Assembly (NCBI RefSeq): GCF_900129375.1
Contig: NZ_FQVN01000023.1
Coordinates: 1-49,664, forward strand
Reading direction: 5' to 3'
Source: Streptoalloteichus hindustanus
GTDB taxonomy: Bacteria > Actinomycetota > Actinomycetes > Mycobacteriales > Pseudonocardiaceae
DNA: 49,664 bases
Part shown: positions 1 to 7,268 of the stretch, piece by piece
Layout of the letters: each line of letters begins with the position of its first letter
Numbering within the stretch: the first letter of the stretch is position 1
Made by a program: the position numbers and the translations under genes
Notes under the pieces: model-generated
What the model was told of the DNA's origin: nothing
Databases searched by the model: none
The model's input: the letters and a program-made list of their open reading frames with translations, nothing else

Positions 1-291
1 CTGTGCTGTGGTGCGGGTGGGGCGCGGATGTGGATGGAGGAACGGGTCGGCAAACGCATCAACCTGGAACGGGTGGACGAGGCGTTGGGCACCGGGCCGT
101 CCAAGATCGCCACGGGGTGTCCGTTCTGCCGGGTCATGATGACCGACGGACTCACCACACGACAGAACGAGAAGGCCGCACCGGAGAGCGTCGAGGTGCT
201 CGACGTCGCCCAGCTCCTCCTGACCGCCGTCAAGCGCGGCCAGGAGAGCCCGAAGCCGGCCGAGGTCGCCGAGGCGACCGCCGGCGACTGA
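1..291 (+). CDS. (Fe-S)-binding oxidoreductase of the CCG/heterodisulfide-reductase family, C-terminal end (5' truncated)
   Basis: Reading frame 1 is open from the first base and ends at TGA 289-291. The first residues read [14 protein letters not shown], the CCG cluster-binding motif. A second Cys pair follows in TGCPFC (about residues 39-44), as in the C-terminal CCG domain of glycolate-oxidase/heterodisulfide-reductase-like iron-sulfur proteins, where the cysteines hold a noncubane or [4Fe-4S] centre. The tail is Ala/Glu/Lys-rich and carries no further domain. Most of the protein lies outside the window, so the substrate cannot be given. In actinomycetes this arrangement is usual for the large membrane-associated Fe-S oxidoreductase next to ABC-F and aminotransferase genes, but that is family knowledge only. 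Confidence 0.8.
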   Translation: MCCGAGGARMWMEERVGKRINLERVDEALGTGPSKIATGCPFCRVMMTDGLTTRQNEKAAPESVEVLDVAQLLLTAVKRGQESPKPAEVAEATAGD

Positions 292-313
292 CGCCAGGGC
301 GAACGCGACCGTG

Positions 314-345
314 AGGGCCGCGGCCGGGACACCGGCCGCGGCCCT
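314..345 (+). terminator. Strong intrinsic-type stem-loop after the Fe-S oxidoreductase
   Basis: A perfect 14-bp GC-rich stem (314-327 with 332-345) closes a 4-nt GACA loop, 23 nt after the stop codon. There is no U-tract, which is common for actinobacterial terminators. Confidence 0.75.
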
Positions 346-426
346 TCGGCGTTCCGGGGAAAACGGGTTGACGGGCGTTGCTAGGGTTTTCCAACGTCAG
401 GCTGTAGCCGAATCTGGGAGCAGCAC

Positions 427-459
427 GTGCTCATCAGCGAGGACGACATCTCGGAGTGA
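427..459 (+). CDS. Possible 10-residue leader peptide upstream of the ABC-F gene
   Basis: GTG at 427 follows a GGGAG Shine-Dalgarno (416-420) with 6-nt spacing. It opens a 10-codon frame (VLISEDDISE) that stops at TGA 457-459. It ends 6 nt before a stem-loop and 255 nt before the ABC-F start. Short upstream ORFs with attenuator hairpins are known for antibiotic-resistance ABC-F genes, where a drug-stalled ribosome changes the mRNA fold. Here only the ORF, its ribosome site and the adjacent hairpin are visible, so function is inference. No other gene is seen between 346 and 714. Confidence 0.3.
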   Translation: MLISEDDISE

Positions 460-465
460 TTCCGG

Positions 466-487
466 GAGTTCCGCGGTCCTGGAACTC
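466..487 (+). promoter_or_regulatory. Stem-loop just after the leader ORF (candidate attenuator)
   Basis: GAGTTCC (466-472) pairs perfectly with GGAACTC (481-487) around an 8-nt loop, starting 6 nt after the stop of the short leader ORF. The rest of the leader to position 714 shows no convincing conserved element; the GAGGA ribosome site for the ABC-F gene is at 706-710. Confidence 0.35.
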
Positions 488-714
488 GTGACGCCCCGCG
501 CGTCCGCACCGAGAACGCGATCACGCGCCGGTGTTGGTTCCGGTCATCCGCGCACCGGTCGTCGCCGCTGCCCGTTCCGCCCCTGACCTCTGACGTCCGC
601 CACTCGTGACGTCCAGGCGCGCGCCGGTGCGGCGCTGTCGGCGATGGCCCCCCCCGTCCAGCCCCTCCCCCGCTGGCGCTGTCCACCCGCGCCTGCCCGC
701 ACTGCGAGGACGCC

Positions 715-2352
715 ATGCAAGATCCCGCCATCGTCTGCACCCACCTCACCTTCCACTGGCCCGACGACACCCCGCTGTTCACCGACCTGTCCTTCGCCGT
801 CGGCGTCGGCCGCACGGGTCTGATCGCGCCCAACGGCGCCGGCAAGAGCACATTGTTGCGGCTAGTGGCCGGCGAGCTCGCCCCGACCGCCGGCTCGGTC
901 GCCGTCCAGGGCGAGCTGGCCTACCTGCCGCAGACCCTGCCGCTGGTCATGGACCGGACCGTGGCGGAGGTCCTGGAGATCGCCCCCGTCCTCGCGGCGC
1001 TGCGCGCGATCGAGTCCGGCGACACCGCCGAGGAGCACTTCTCCATCGTCGGCTCGGACTGGGACATCGAGGACCGCGCGCACGCCGCGCTGGCCAGGCT
1101 CGGCATGGCCGACGTCGACCTGGACCGTCCACTGGGGACACTCAGTGGCGGCCAGGCGGTTTCGCTCGGCCTTGCGGCGCAACTGCTCCGGCAGCCCGAC
1201 GTGCTCCTCCTCGACGAGCCCACCAACAACCTCGACCTCGACGCCCGCGAGCGGCTGTACGCGGTGGTGGAGGAGTGGCGGGGCTGCCTGCTGGTCGTCA
1301 GCCACGACCGGGCGCTGCTCGACCGGATGGACCGGGTGGCCGAGCTCGGCCCGGACTCCGTCCAGCTCCACGGCGGGAACTTCACCGCCTACCAGGAGGC
1401 GGTCCAGCGGGAGCAGGAGGCCGCCGAGCAGGCCGTGCGCACCGCGCAGGCCGACCTGCGGCGCCAGCGCAGGGAGGAGCGCGAGGCCAGGGAGCGCGCC
1501 GAGCGCCGGGCGGGCAACGCGCGGCGGAACCAGGCGTCGATGGGCCTGCCGAAGATCGTCGCGGGCACGTTGCAGCGCAGGGCGCAGGAGTCCGCCGGGC
1601 GCTCGGCGGACGTGCACGCCCAGCGGGTGGCCGAGGCCAGGACCCGGTTGGCCAGCGCCAGCCAGCGGATCAGGGACGAGGACCGCATCACCGTCGCCCT
1701 GCCCGCCACCAGGGTTCCCGCGGGCAGCACCGTGCTGACCTGCGAGGCGGTCAACGTCGGTCTTGGCGCTGTGCCCCGCGTGTTCGGTCAGGACGGCTTC
1801 GACCTGTCCGTTCGCGGTCCCGAGCGCGTCGCCCTGGTCGGCCCCAACGGCGCCGGCAAGTCCACGCTGCTCCGGCTCGTCCACGGGACGCTCACGCCGG
1901 ACTCGGGCACGATCCGCAGGGCGGAGGGCCGGGTGGCGCACCTGTCGCAGCGGCTGGACCTGTTGCGTCCGGAGTGGACGGTGCACGAGAGCCTGCGCCG
2001 GTTCGCCCCGGAGCTGTCGGAGACCCAGCTCCGGCACCGGCTCGCCCAGTTCCTCTTCACCGGCGACCGGGTGCGGCTCCCGGTGGCGGCGTTGTCCGGC
2101 GGGGAACGCCTGCGGGCAACGCTGGCCTGCGTCCTGAACGCCGAGCCCGCCCCGCGCCTCCTCCTGCTGGACGAGCCGACCAACAACCTCGACCTGGTCA
2201 GCGTCGAGCAGTTGGAGAGCGCCCTCAACGCCTACGAGGGGGCGTTCCTCGTGGTCAGCCACGACCGCGCGTTCCTGTCGGCGATCGGCGTCACCCGCTG
2301 GCTGGAGCTGCGGGACGGCGCGCTCCGCGAGATCGATCCCCCGGACGCCTGA
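715..2352 (+). CDS. ABC-F family ATPase (ribosome-acting, possible antibiotic resistance factor)
   Basis: A 545-residue protein with two ABC ATPase domains and no membrane segment, the ABC-F layout. Domain 1 has Walker A APNGAGKST (about 39-47), signature LSGGQ and Walker B DEPTNNLD. A charged Arg/Glu-rich linker (about 225-310) follows. Domain 2 has GPNGAGKST, LSGGER and DEPTNNLD. Family members bind the ribosomal E site to rescue stalled ribosomes or dislodge antibiotics. The length and short linker fit the actinobacterial ARE-like or EttA-like groups; which drug, if any, cannot be read. ATG 715 is chosen because GAGGA precedes it by 4 nt. The long leader with a small ORF and hairpin suggests translation-coupled attenuation. 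Confidence 0.9.
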   Translation: MQDPAIVCTHLTFHWPDDTPLFTDLSFAVGVGRTGLIAPNGAGKSTLLRLVAGELAPTAGSVAVQGELAYLPQTLPLVMDRTVAEVLEIAPVLAALRAIESGDTAEEHFSIVGSDWDIEDRAHAALARLGMADVDLDRPLGTLSGGQAVSLGLAAQLLRQPDVLLLDEPTNNLDLDARERLYAVVEEWRGCLLVVSHDRALLDRMDRVAELGPDSVQLHGGNFTAYQEAVQREQEAAEQAVRTAQADLRRQRREEREARERAERRAGNARRNQASMGLPKIVAGTLQRRAQESAGRSADVHAQRVAEARTRLASASQRIRDEDRITVALPATRVPAGSTVLTCEAVNVGLGAVPRVFGQDGFDLSVRGPERVALVGPNGAGKSTLLRLVHGTLTPDSGTIRRAEGRVAHLSQRLDLLRPEWTVHESLRRFAPELSETQLRHRLAQFLFTGDRVRLPVAALSGGERLRATLACVLNAEPAPRLLLLDEPTNNLDLVSVEQLESALNAYEGAFLVVSHDRAFLSAIGVTRWLELRDGALREIDPPDA

Positions 2353-2437
2353 ACCGCCGGCGGTGGCGGGTGGTCCTGGCGACGCGGCGGCGGAGCCGGG
2401 GCCACCCCCAGCCCTCAGTCCACAGTCCACTGTAGAC
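2353..2437. terminator. Palindromes between convergent genes
   Basis: The perfect palindrome ACCGCCGGCGGT (2353-2364) begins within the stop codon region of the ABC-F gene. A second dyad, GTCCACAGT-CC-ACTGTAGAC (2418-2437, 8 of 9 pairs), is a degenerate member of the dispersed GTCCA/TGGAC palindrome seen elsewhere. Either could end transcription from both sides. Confidence 0.4.
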
Positions 2438-2455
2438 AGATGGGCGACGGAGCGG

Positions 2456-3244
2456 TCAGTCGCCGGACTCGATCTCGTCGAGGAGTTCCCGGATCTGGGT
2501 GACGAGCCGGCGGTGCCCGGCCGGCGCCACGGTCAGCCGGGCGCCATCCCGGTGGAGCCGGCGGACCTGGGCGTAGCGCCCCCTGGCCGTGTCGTGGAAC
2601 CCGACCACCCGGGGGGCGCGGCGCGACGGCCCGTAGGCGTCGTCCACGCTCGCGCCGAACTGCCCGAACCAGCCGACCCCCTCCAGCATGCGCACCAGGG
2701 CCCGCGCGGTGGTCACGGACTCGCCCCGCTCGGCGAGTTTCTCCGCGAGCGCGCGGGGATCGTCCGCGCAGGCGTCGACGGCCGCGTCGAAGACCTCCGC
2801 CCGCACCGACAGCGCGTCGCCGGGGCCGGCCGGAACCGGTCCGGCCAACGCGACGAGCTCGTCCACCACGCGGTAGTCCCGCAGGATGGTCAGGCGCACG
2901 TCGTTCCCGACGCGCACGGCCAGCGCCCCGACCTCGCCCCGCACGGCCGCGACCGCCCGCACGAGCTGGTCGAGCCACAGGTGGGCGTCGACCGACCAGT
3001 GCCAGTGGGCCAGCAGGTCGAGGGCGTGGTCCAGGTCGGTGACCGGGCCCCGGTGGTCGGCGAGCCCCCGCTCCCGCAGGGCGGTCAGGGCGTGGGTGCT
3101 GACCCGCTGTCGCTCCTCCCAGGTCCGGCCGGGGCTGGGCAGGTCGAGCTGGGGCGGGGACTCGCCGAGCCGGAGGTACTCCCAGCACACGTCCATCTCG
3201 GCGGCCGTCAGCACCATCGACGCGGCGCCGCCGACGCCGGTCAC
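2456..3244 (-). CDS. EspG-like ESX secretion-associated chaperone
   Basis: A 262-residue soluble protein. The opening VLTAAEMDVCWEYL, the central Trp-rich stretch and the closing LVTQIRELLDEI match the EspG family (pfam14011), cytosolic chaperones that bind the tips of PE-PPE heterodimers and take them to the type VII secretion ATPase. The start is GTG at 3244-3242, overlapping the stop of the preceding gene as GTGA, so the two are translationally coupled. It is the last gene of a three-gene run with a PE-like and a PPE-like protein. No ESX core component (EccA-E, MycP) is in the window. Assignment to EspG is by recognition of overall sequence, not by a short signature. Confidence 0.75.
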   Translation of the reverse strand: MTGVGGAASMVLTAAEMDVCWEYLRLGESPPQLDLPSPGRTWEERQRVSTHALTALRERGLADHRGPVTDLDHALDLLAHWHWSVDAHLWLDQLVRAVAAVRGEVGALAVRVGNDVRLTILRDYRVVDELVALAGPVPAGPGDALSVRAEVFDAAVDACADDPRALAEKLAERGESVTTARALVRMLEGVGWFGQFGASVDDAYGPSRRAPRVVGFHDTARGRYAQVRRLHRDGARLTVAPAGHRRLVTQIRELLDEIESGD

Positions 3245-4149
3245 GGCCGGGCCACCCGGCGGGGTCGGCCCGAGGTCGTCGGGGTGACGGCGGGCGCCGG
3301 CTCCCCGGGGCCCGGTTCGCCGGGTGCGGCGCCCCGCCGGCCGCCGCCCGAGACCGGGGTCGGGGTCGGGATCGCGCCGCGGTCTGCCTGGTCGCGGTGG
3401 CGCACGACCCGACGATCCGGGAGGCCGGGACGGGACGGCGCGTCATCCTCCTCGGGCGGCTGGATCACCTCGCGGAGCGCGGCGGAGCGCCGAACGGGAC
3501 AGTCGCCCCGGTCCGGCGTCGCGCCCTGGTCACCGAGGTCGTGGGACTGGTCGTCGGGTACGGCCACCACGACCAGCGGTGGCGCCGCCGGCGCCGAGGG
3601 GATGGCCTTGAGATCGGAACGAACCGCGTTCTCGTACGTCTGCAGGGCCAGGTTCGCCGCGCTGTCGCGGGCGCGGTTCCGCCGCGCCGCCTCCCCCAGG
3701 TCGGTGCGTCCGCTGGCCACGGCGGCGAACCCCCGCAGACCCGCCGCGCCGTTCTCGCCGAGGAGGCAGGCGGCCGTCTCGACGGGCTCCACGCCGCCGG
3801 TCACCTCGTCGAACCGGTCAGCGAGATCGCGAAGCCTGGCCCGGGAGGCCCCGCTCGCGTCCCCGCTCCCGACGCCGGCCCCGGCGTCCGCCAGGTCCCT
3901 CGCCCACGCCGGGTCCCCGGACAGCGCGGACGCCAGGACGCCGGCCACCGGTGCCGGCCACTCCGAGCCGATCTCCCGGAACGCGGCCCGCAGCACGGCG
4001 TCCGACGCGGCCATCCGCCGGCCGATCTCCCGTAACGCGAGATCGGCCGCGCGCAGAGCTCCCGCTCCCGGCCCCGAGCGGAACCAGTCGTGCTTCTCCC
4101 GCAACGAGAAGCCCTCGAACCGGTGGAACCGAATCTCCGGCCCGTCCAC
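3241..4149 (-). CDS. PPE/WXG100-superfamily-like protein with disordered tail (ESX substrate candidate)
   Basis: 302 residues from GTG 4149, which has AGGGGG 4 nt upstream and lies 8 nt after the stop of the PE-like gene. The frame is open further upstream (to 4326), but that part overlaps the upstream gene and reads as Arg-rich noise. Residues 1-200 are predicted mostly helical, with a Trp-containing helical hairpin (SEWPAPVAGVL) recalling the W-containing turn of WXG100/PPE proteins. The last 100 residues are Pro/Gly/Arg-rich and probably disordered. Position between a PE-like protein and an EspG-like chaperone is the main argument for a PPE role. No recognisable enzymatic domain is present. 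Confidence 0.55.
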   Translation of the reverse strand: MDGPEIRFHRFEGFSLREKHDWFRSGPGAGALRAADLALREIGRRMAASDAVLRAAFREIGSEWPAPVAGVLASALSGDPAWARDLADAGAGVGSGDASGASRARLRDLADRFDEVTGGVEPVETAACLLGENGAAGLRGFAAVASGRTDLGEAARRNRARDSAANLALQTYENAVRSDLKAIPSAPAAPPLVVVAVPDDQSHDLGDQGATPDRGDCPVRRSAALREVIQPPEEDDAPSRPGLPDRRVVRHRDQADRGAIPTPTPVSGGGRRGAAPGEPGPGEPAPAVTPTTSGRPRRVARP

Positions 4150-4157
4150 GAGACCCC

Positions 4158-4592
4158 CTACTCCACGACGGTCGCCGCGAGGAACGCCTCGGCGCCGTCG
4201 TCCGCGGACCGCCCGGCGAACAGCGGGGACGACGCGGCGATCTCCGCCTCCGTGTAGCCGTACTTCCGCGCGACGGTGGCGAGTTCGGCCGCCGCGGCGA
4301 GGAGGTTGTCCGTGTACTGCCAACATCGCATGAAGTACGAGTCGTCGGCGTCCCGCAGCCGGTGCGTGAAGGCGGCCGCGGCGTCGCGGGACACCAGGTC
4401 GTCGGCCAGCGGCGGGATCTCCAGGCCACGGGCCATGACGGTCAGGAACGCCCGGAGCTCGTTCGCCTCTCGGAGCAGGACCGCCCGGGCGTGCAGGACG
4501 TTGTCGCGGCGCACGCAGAGCGTCCGCCCCGGACCCGGCGGGGAGTCCGAGTCGTTCTGGCCGTTCCGGTCACCGGATTCGAGGCACGTCAC
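4158..4592 (-). CDS. Small helical PE/WXG100-like protein with a YxxxE secretion motif
   Basis: 144 residues from GTG 4592, chosen because AAGGGGGAAG sits 5 nt upstream; the longer frame to 4877 has no ribosome site. After a disordered Ser/Asp/Pro/Gly-rich head there are two or three long helices (about 35-115), ending in YGYTEAEI. That fits the general type VII signal YxxxD/E after a helix-turn-helix. It is first in the operon with the PPE-like and EspG-like genes, as PE proteins usually are. Alternative: an unrelated helical protein, since the N-terminal PE signature itself is not visible. Confidence 0.55.
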   Translation of the reverse strand: MTCLESGDRNGQNDSDSPPGPGRTLCVRRDNVLHARAVLLREANELRAFLTVMARGLEIPPLADDLVSRDAAAAFTHRLRDADDSYFMRCWQYTDNLLAAAAELATVARKYGYTEAEIAASSPLFAGRSADDGAEAFLAATVVE

Positions 4593-4636
4593 GCGTACTT
4601 CCCCCTTGATGTCGACGCGGGACGACAACACTGACC

Positions 4637-4667
4637 GTATCAAGCTCCTCACTGCAAGTGTTCGCAA
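4637..4667 (-). promoter_or_regulatory. Tentative promoter of the PE/PPE/EspG-like operon
   Basis: On the minus strand, TTGCGA (4667-4662) and TGATAC (4642-4637) are separated by 19 bp and would start RNA about 40 nt before the PE-like gene. The match is modest. The rest of 4593-5041 shows no gene; it holds the operator-like 13-mer at 4839-4851. Confidence 0.3.
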
Positions 4668-4838
4668 CGGGGGTGCCTCCCCACGATCACCCGATTGGAC
4701 GGAATGCGATGGGCAAACCCGGCCGGCGGCGGCGAAACCGCTGGCCTGACCGGGTCTGGCGCGCACATCGCCCCCGTCGCTCCGATCCACCGCTGGTGCC
4801 CAGTGAACGACTGGGATGACGAAGTCGACGCGGTGGAC

Positions 4839-4851
4839 GAACACTCTCTTC
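4839..4851. promoter_or_regulatory. Operator-like 13-mer GAACACTCTCTTC
   Basis: Differs at one base from the perfect dyad GAACA-CTC-TGTTC found (reverse strand) at 18170-18182 before the nitrilase gene, and at two from the copy at 20060-20072. It lies 247 nt upstream of the PE-like gene and 190 nt downstream of the permease gene. Confidence 0.35.
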
Positions 4852-5041
4852 GCAAAAACGTCCCGATTGCTGCACACGTACGAAAAGAGATGTGACAGTA
4901 GGAGCAGTTTTCCCGCCCACCGACAGGGCTACTCGTGATTGGGGGGCGAGGGGCGGGCTCGGCGCTCCTCTCCTCCCGGCGGCGCCGCATTCCGCCGCGG
5001 CCCCTCGCCTGGCTTCGGGGTGAAGGCGCGCACCCGAGGCG

Positions 5042-6454
5042 TCACGCCCGTTCCGGCGCCGTTTCCGGCTGTGCCGAATCGATGCCGGGCACCGGCTTCC
5101 CGCGCATCGCGAGCCAGTACGCGAACCCCGAGACGCCGAGCCCGAGGAGCCACGCCACGTCGGCTCCGCCCAGCGCTGGCGCGACGAAACCGGTGAAAAC
5201 CCCGGGGACGTTGGCGAACGGGATCTGGACGAGCACGCCCAACGCGTAGGCCGCCAACGCCGGCACGCACCACCGGCCGTAGACGCCGTCCGGGTCGTAG
5301 ATCGCCGCGAAGTCGTACCGCTCCTTGCGGACCGCGTAGAAGTCCACGAGGTTGATGGCGCTCCACGGGGTGAGGAAGTAGAGCAGGAACTCCAGGAACA
5401 ACACGAAGTTCCGCAGGAAGTCGCCGCGCCCGAGAATCGCCACCGCGCAGCCGAGGACGGCGACGAACACGATGTAGGAGATCCGCGCCGGCCGCGAGAG
5501 CGCGGCCCGGCGGGTGAACGCCGTGAGGGTCGTGGCCACCGACATCGAGCCGCCGTAGATGTTGAGCACGTTGACGGTGAACTTGCCCAGGGCGACGGCC
5601 AGCAACAACGGCACGACCAGCGCCTCCGGCCCGAGGCCGACGATGTAGGCGACCTCGTTCCCCTTGAACGCGCTGCCCGCCACGGCGTAGGCGAGGGCGC
5701 CGAACGACATCGCCCATCCGGCGCCCAGCACGGTTCCGCCGTAGGTCCACCAGAACGCCGCCCGCACCGAGGTCGACGACGGCAGGTACCGGGAGGTGTC
5801 GGCGACGTACGGGCCGAAGGTCAGCTGCCAGGAGGCGGTCAGGGACACCGCGAGCAGGAAGGCGGGGAAGTCCAGGTGCGGCGCGGCGAGCACCGCGCCG
5901 ACGTCCCTGGTCGTCACCAGCCGCACGGACAGGTAGACGAACACGACGACCGACAGGGCCGAGGCCACCCAGCCGAAGCGGTGGATCAACCGGTAGCCGA
6001 CGATCGCGATCAGCGCGGAGAGCCCGGCGTAGAGCACGATGCTCAGGTCGACCGGCAGCCGGGTGACGCCGGCGACCGCCTGCCCGCCCAGCACGCTGCC
6101 GCTGGCGAAGAAGCCCAGGTACATCAGGACGACCAGGACCAGCGGCAGCGCCGCCCCGAAGACGCCGAACTGCGCCCGGCTCTGGATCATCTGCGGCACG
6201 CCCAGCCGGGGGCCCTGCGCGGCGTGCAACGCCATCGGGACGCCACCGGCCGCGTTGCCCAGCACCACCGCCACGATCGCCCACAGCGGGTGCAGCCCGA
6301 CCACGACGGTCAACGCCCCGGTGACCGCGGAGGTGATCTGCATGTTCGCCGCGAACCACAGGCTGAACAGACTGCTGGGGTGTCCGTGTCGCTCCGACTC
6401 CGGAACCGGGTCGATGGACCGCCGCTCGACCTCCCACGCCACGTCACCGGCCAT
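5042..6454 (-). CDS. NCS1 family cytosine/purine/uracil or hydantoin permease
   Basis: A 470-residue polytopic membrane protein of about 12 hydrophobic segments. Its N terminus, IDPVPESERHGHPSSLFSLW followed by FAANMQITS, is the hallmark of the actinobacterial branch of the nucleobase:cation symporter-1 family (cytosine permease/purine transporter). It would import a nucleobase or related ring compound by symport with H+ or Na+. ATG 6454 is preceded by GGGAGG at 7-nt spacing. It stands alone between the ESX-like genes and a two-component system, but a complete pyrimidine/hydantoin degradation locus begins 8 kb away, so its substrate may be uracil, thymine or a hydantoin. That link is inference. 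Confidence 0.85.
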   Translation of the reverse strand: MAGDVAWEVERRSIDPVPESERHGHPSSLFSLWFAANMQITSAVTGALTVVVGLHPLWAIVAVVLGNAAGGVPMALHAAQGPRLGVPQMIQSRAQFGVFGAALPLVLVVLMYLGFFASGSVLGGQAVAGVTRLPVDLSIVLYAGLSALIAIVGYRLIHRFGWVASALSVVVFVYLSVRLVTTRDVGAVLAAPHLDFPAFLLAVSLTASWQLTFGPYVADTSRYLPSSTSVRAAFWWTYGGTVLGAGWAMSFGALAYAVAGSAFKGNEVAYIVGLGPEALVVPLLLAVALGKFTVNVLNIYGGSMSVATTLTAFTRRAALSRPARISYIVFVAVLGCAVAILGRGDFLRNFVLFLEFLLYFLTPWSAINLVDFYAVRKERYDFAAIYDPDGVYGRWCVPALAAYALGVLVQIPFANVPGVFTGFVAPALGGADVAWLLGLGVSGFAYWLAMRGKPVPGIDSAQPETAPERA

Positions 6455-6483
6455 GACGCACCTCCCTCACTCGGATGAAGGTC

Positions 6484-6572
6484 CATTCCGGACCAAGCGA
6501 CACCCGAACGGAAGTGGCGTGGCTCACTTGCCGTCTCGCATCCCAGACCCGGACCAGGGACGGTCCGGAATG
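6484..6572. promoter_or_regulatory. Spaced inverted repeat upstream of the permease
   Basis: CATTCCGGACC (6484-6494) and its exact reverse complement (6562-6572) flank 67 nt in the leader of the permease gene. Spacing suits a looped repressor or two half-sites better than a hairpin. A second short dyad, ACCGGC/GCCGGT, overlaps the end of the response regulator gene near 6592-6607. Confidence 0.4.
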
Positions 6573-6606
6573 TCGGCTACGGGCGGCGAGGACCGGCCGA
6601 CGCCGG

Positions 6607-7251
6607 TCAGGACCGGAGGTAGCGCAGGACGGCGAGCACCCGGCGGTGGTCGTCCTCGGACGGCGGCAGGCCCAGCTTCGCGAAGATGTTGGTGACGTGC
6701 TTCTCCACCGACCCGCCGCTGAGCGACAGCTCCCTGGCGATCGCCGCGTTGGACCGCCCCTCGGCCATCAGGGCCAGCACGTCCCGCTCCCGCGCGGTCA
6801 GCGTCTCGACCGTCGACGACCGCGCGCTGGCGCGCAGCAGCCGGGTCACCACCTCGGGGTCGAGCACGGTCTCCCCCGCCGCGATCCTGGTCAGCGCGTC
6901 GACGAAGTCCCGCACGTCGGCCACCCGGTCCTTGAGCAGGTACCCCACGCCCTCGGACCGCGCGGAGAGCAGCTCGGCGGCGTACCGGGTCTCCACGTAC
7001 TGGGAGAAGACGAGCACGCCGAGGCCGGGGTGCTCGGCGCGCAGCGCGATCGCCGCCCGCAGTCCCTCGTCGGTGTGGGTGGGCGGCATCCGGACGTCGA
7101 CCACGACCACGTCGGGGCGGTGCTCGGCCACCGCCTCGCGCAGCGCGTCGCCGTCGCTGACCGAGGCGGCCACCTCGTGCCCCCGCCGGGTGAGCAGCTC
7201 GACGAGCCCGTCCCGCAGCACCACGGAGTCCTCCGCGATCACGATGCGCAT
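6607..7251 (-). CDS. NarL/LuxR-type two-component response regulator
   Basis: 214 residues. The N-terminal receiver domain has an acidic pair near residues 7-8, phospho-acceptor Asp52 in VVVVDVRMP, and a conserved Lys in YLLKDRV. A C-terminal LuxR helix-turn-helix (about 150-205) contains LTARERDVLALMAEGRSN and a GSVEKHVTNIF recognition helix. Start ATG 7251 is 17 nt after the stop of the histidine kinase gene, so kinase and regulator form one transcript and one signalling pair. Phosphorylation would promote dimerisation and DNA binding. Targets are unknown; the YceI and permease genes on either side are candidates by proximity only. Confidence 0.93.
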   Translation of the reverse strand: MRIVIAEDSVVLRDGLVELLTRRGHEVAASVSDGDALREAVAEHRPDVVVVDVRMPPTHTDEGLRAAIALRAEHPGLGVLVFSQYVETRYAAELLSARSEGVGYLLKDRVADVRDFVDALTRIAAGETVLDPEVVTRLLRASARSSTVETLTARERDVLALMAEGRSNAAIARELSLSGGSVEKHVTNIFAKLGLPPSEDDHRRVLAVLRYLRS

Positions 7252-7268
7252 GGTCTGCCGGTCCTCCC

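Noticed and set aside
862-2430. Long open frame on the minus strand opposite the ABC-F gene (and similar 300-1300-codon antisense frames elsewhere, such as 44567-48478 on the plus strand)
   Set aside because: High third-position GC keeps antisense frames open. The translations are Arg/Pro/Gly-rich, have no domain motif and fully overlap genes with clear motifs.
3241-4326. Start of the PPE-like gene at 4326
   Set aside because: The first 59 codons overlap the upstream PE-like gene and read as Arg/Gly noise; GTG 4149 has AGGGGG upstream.
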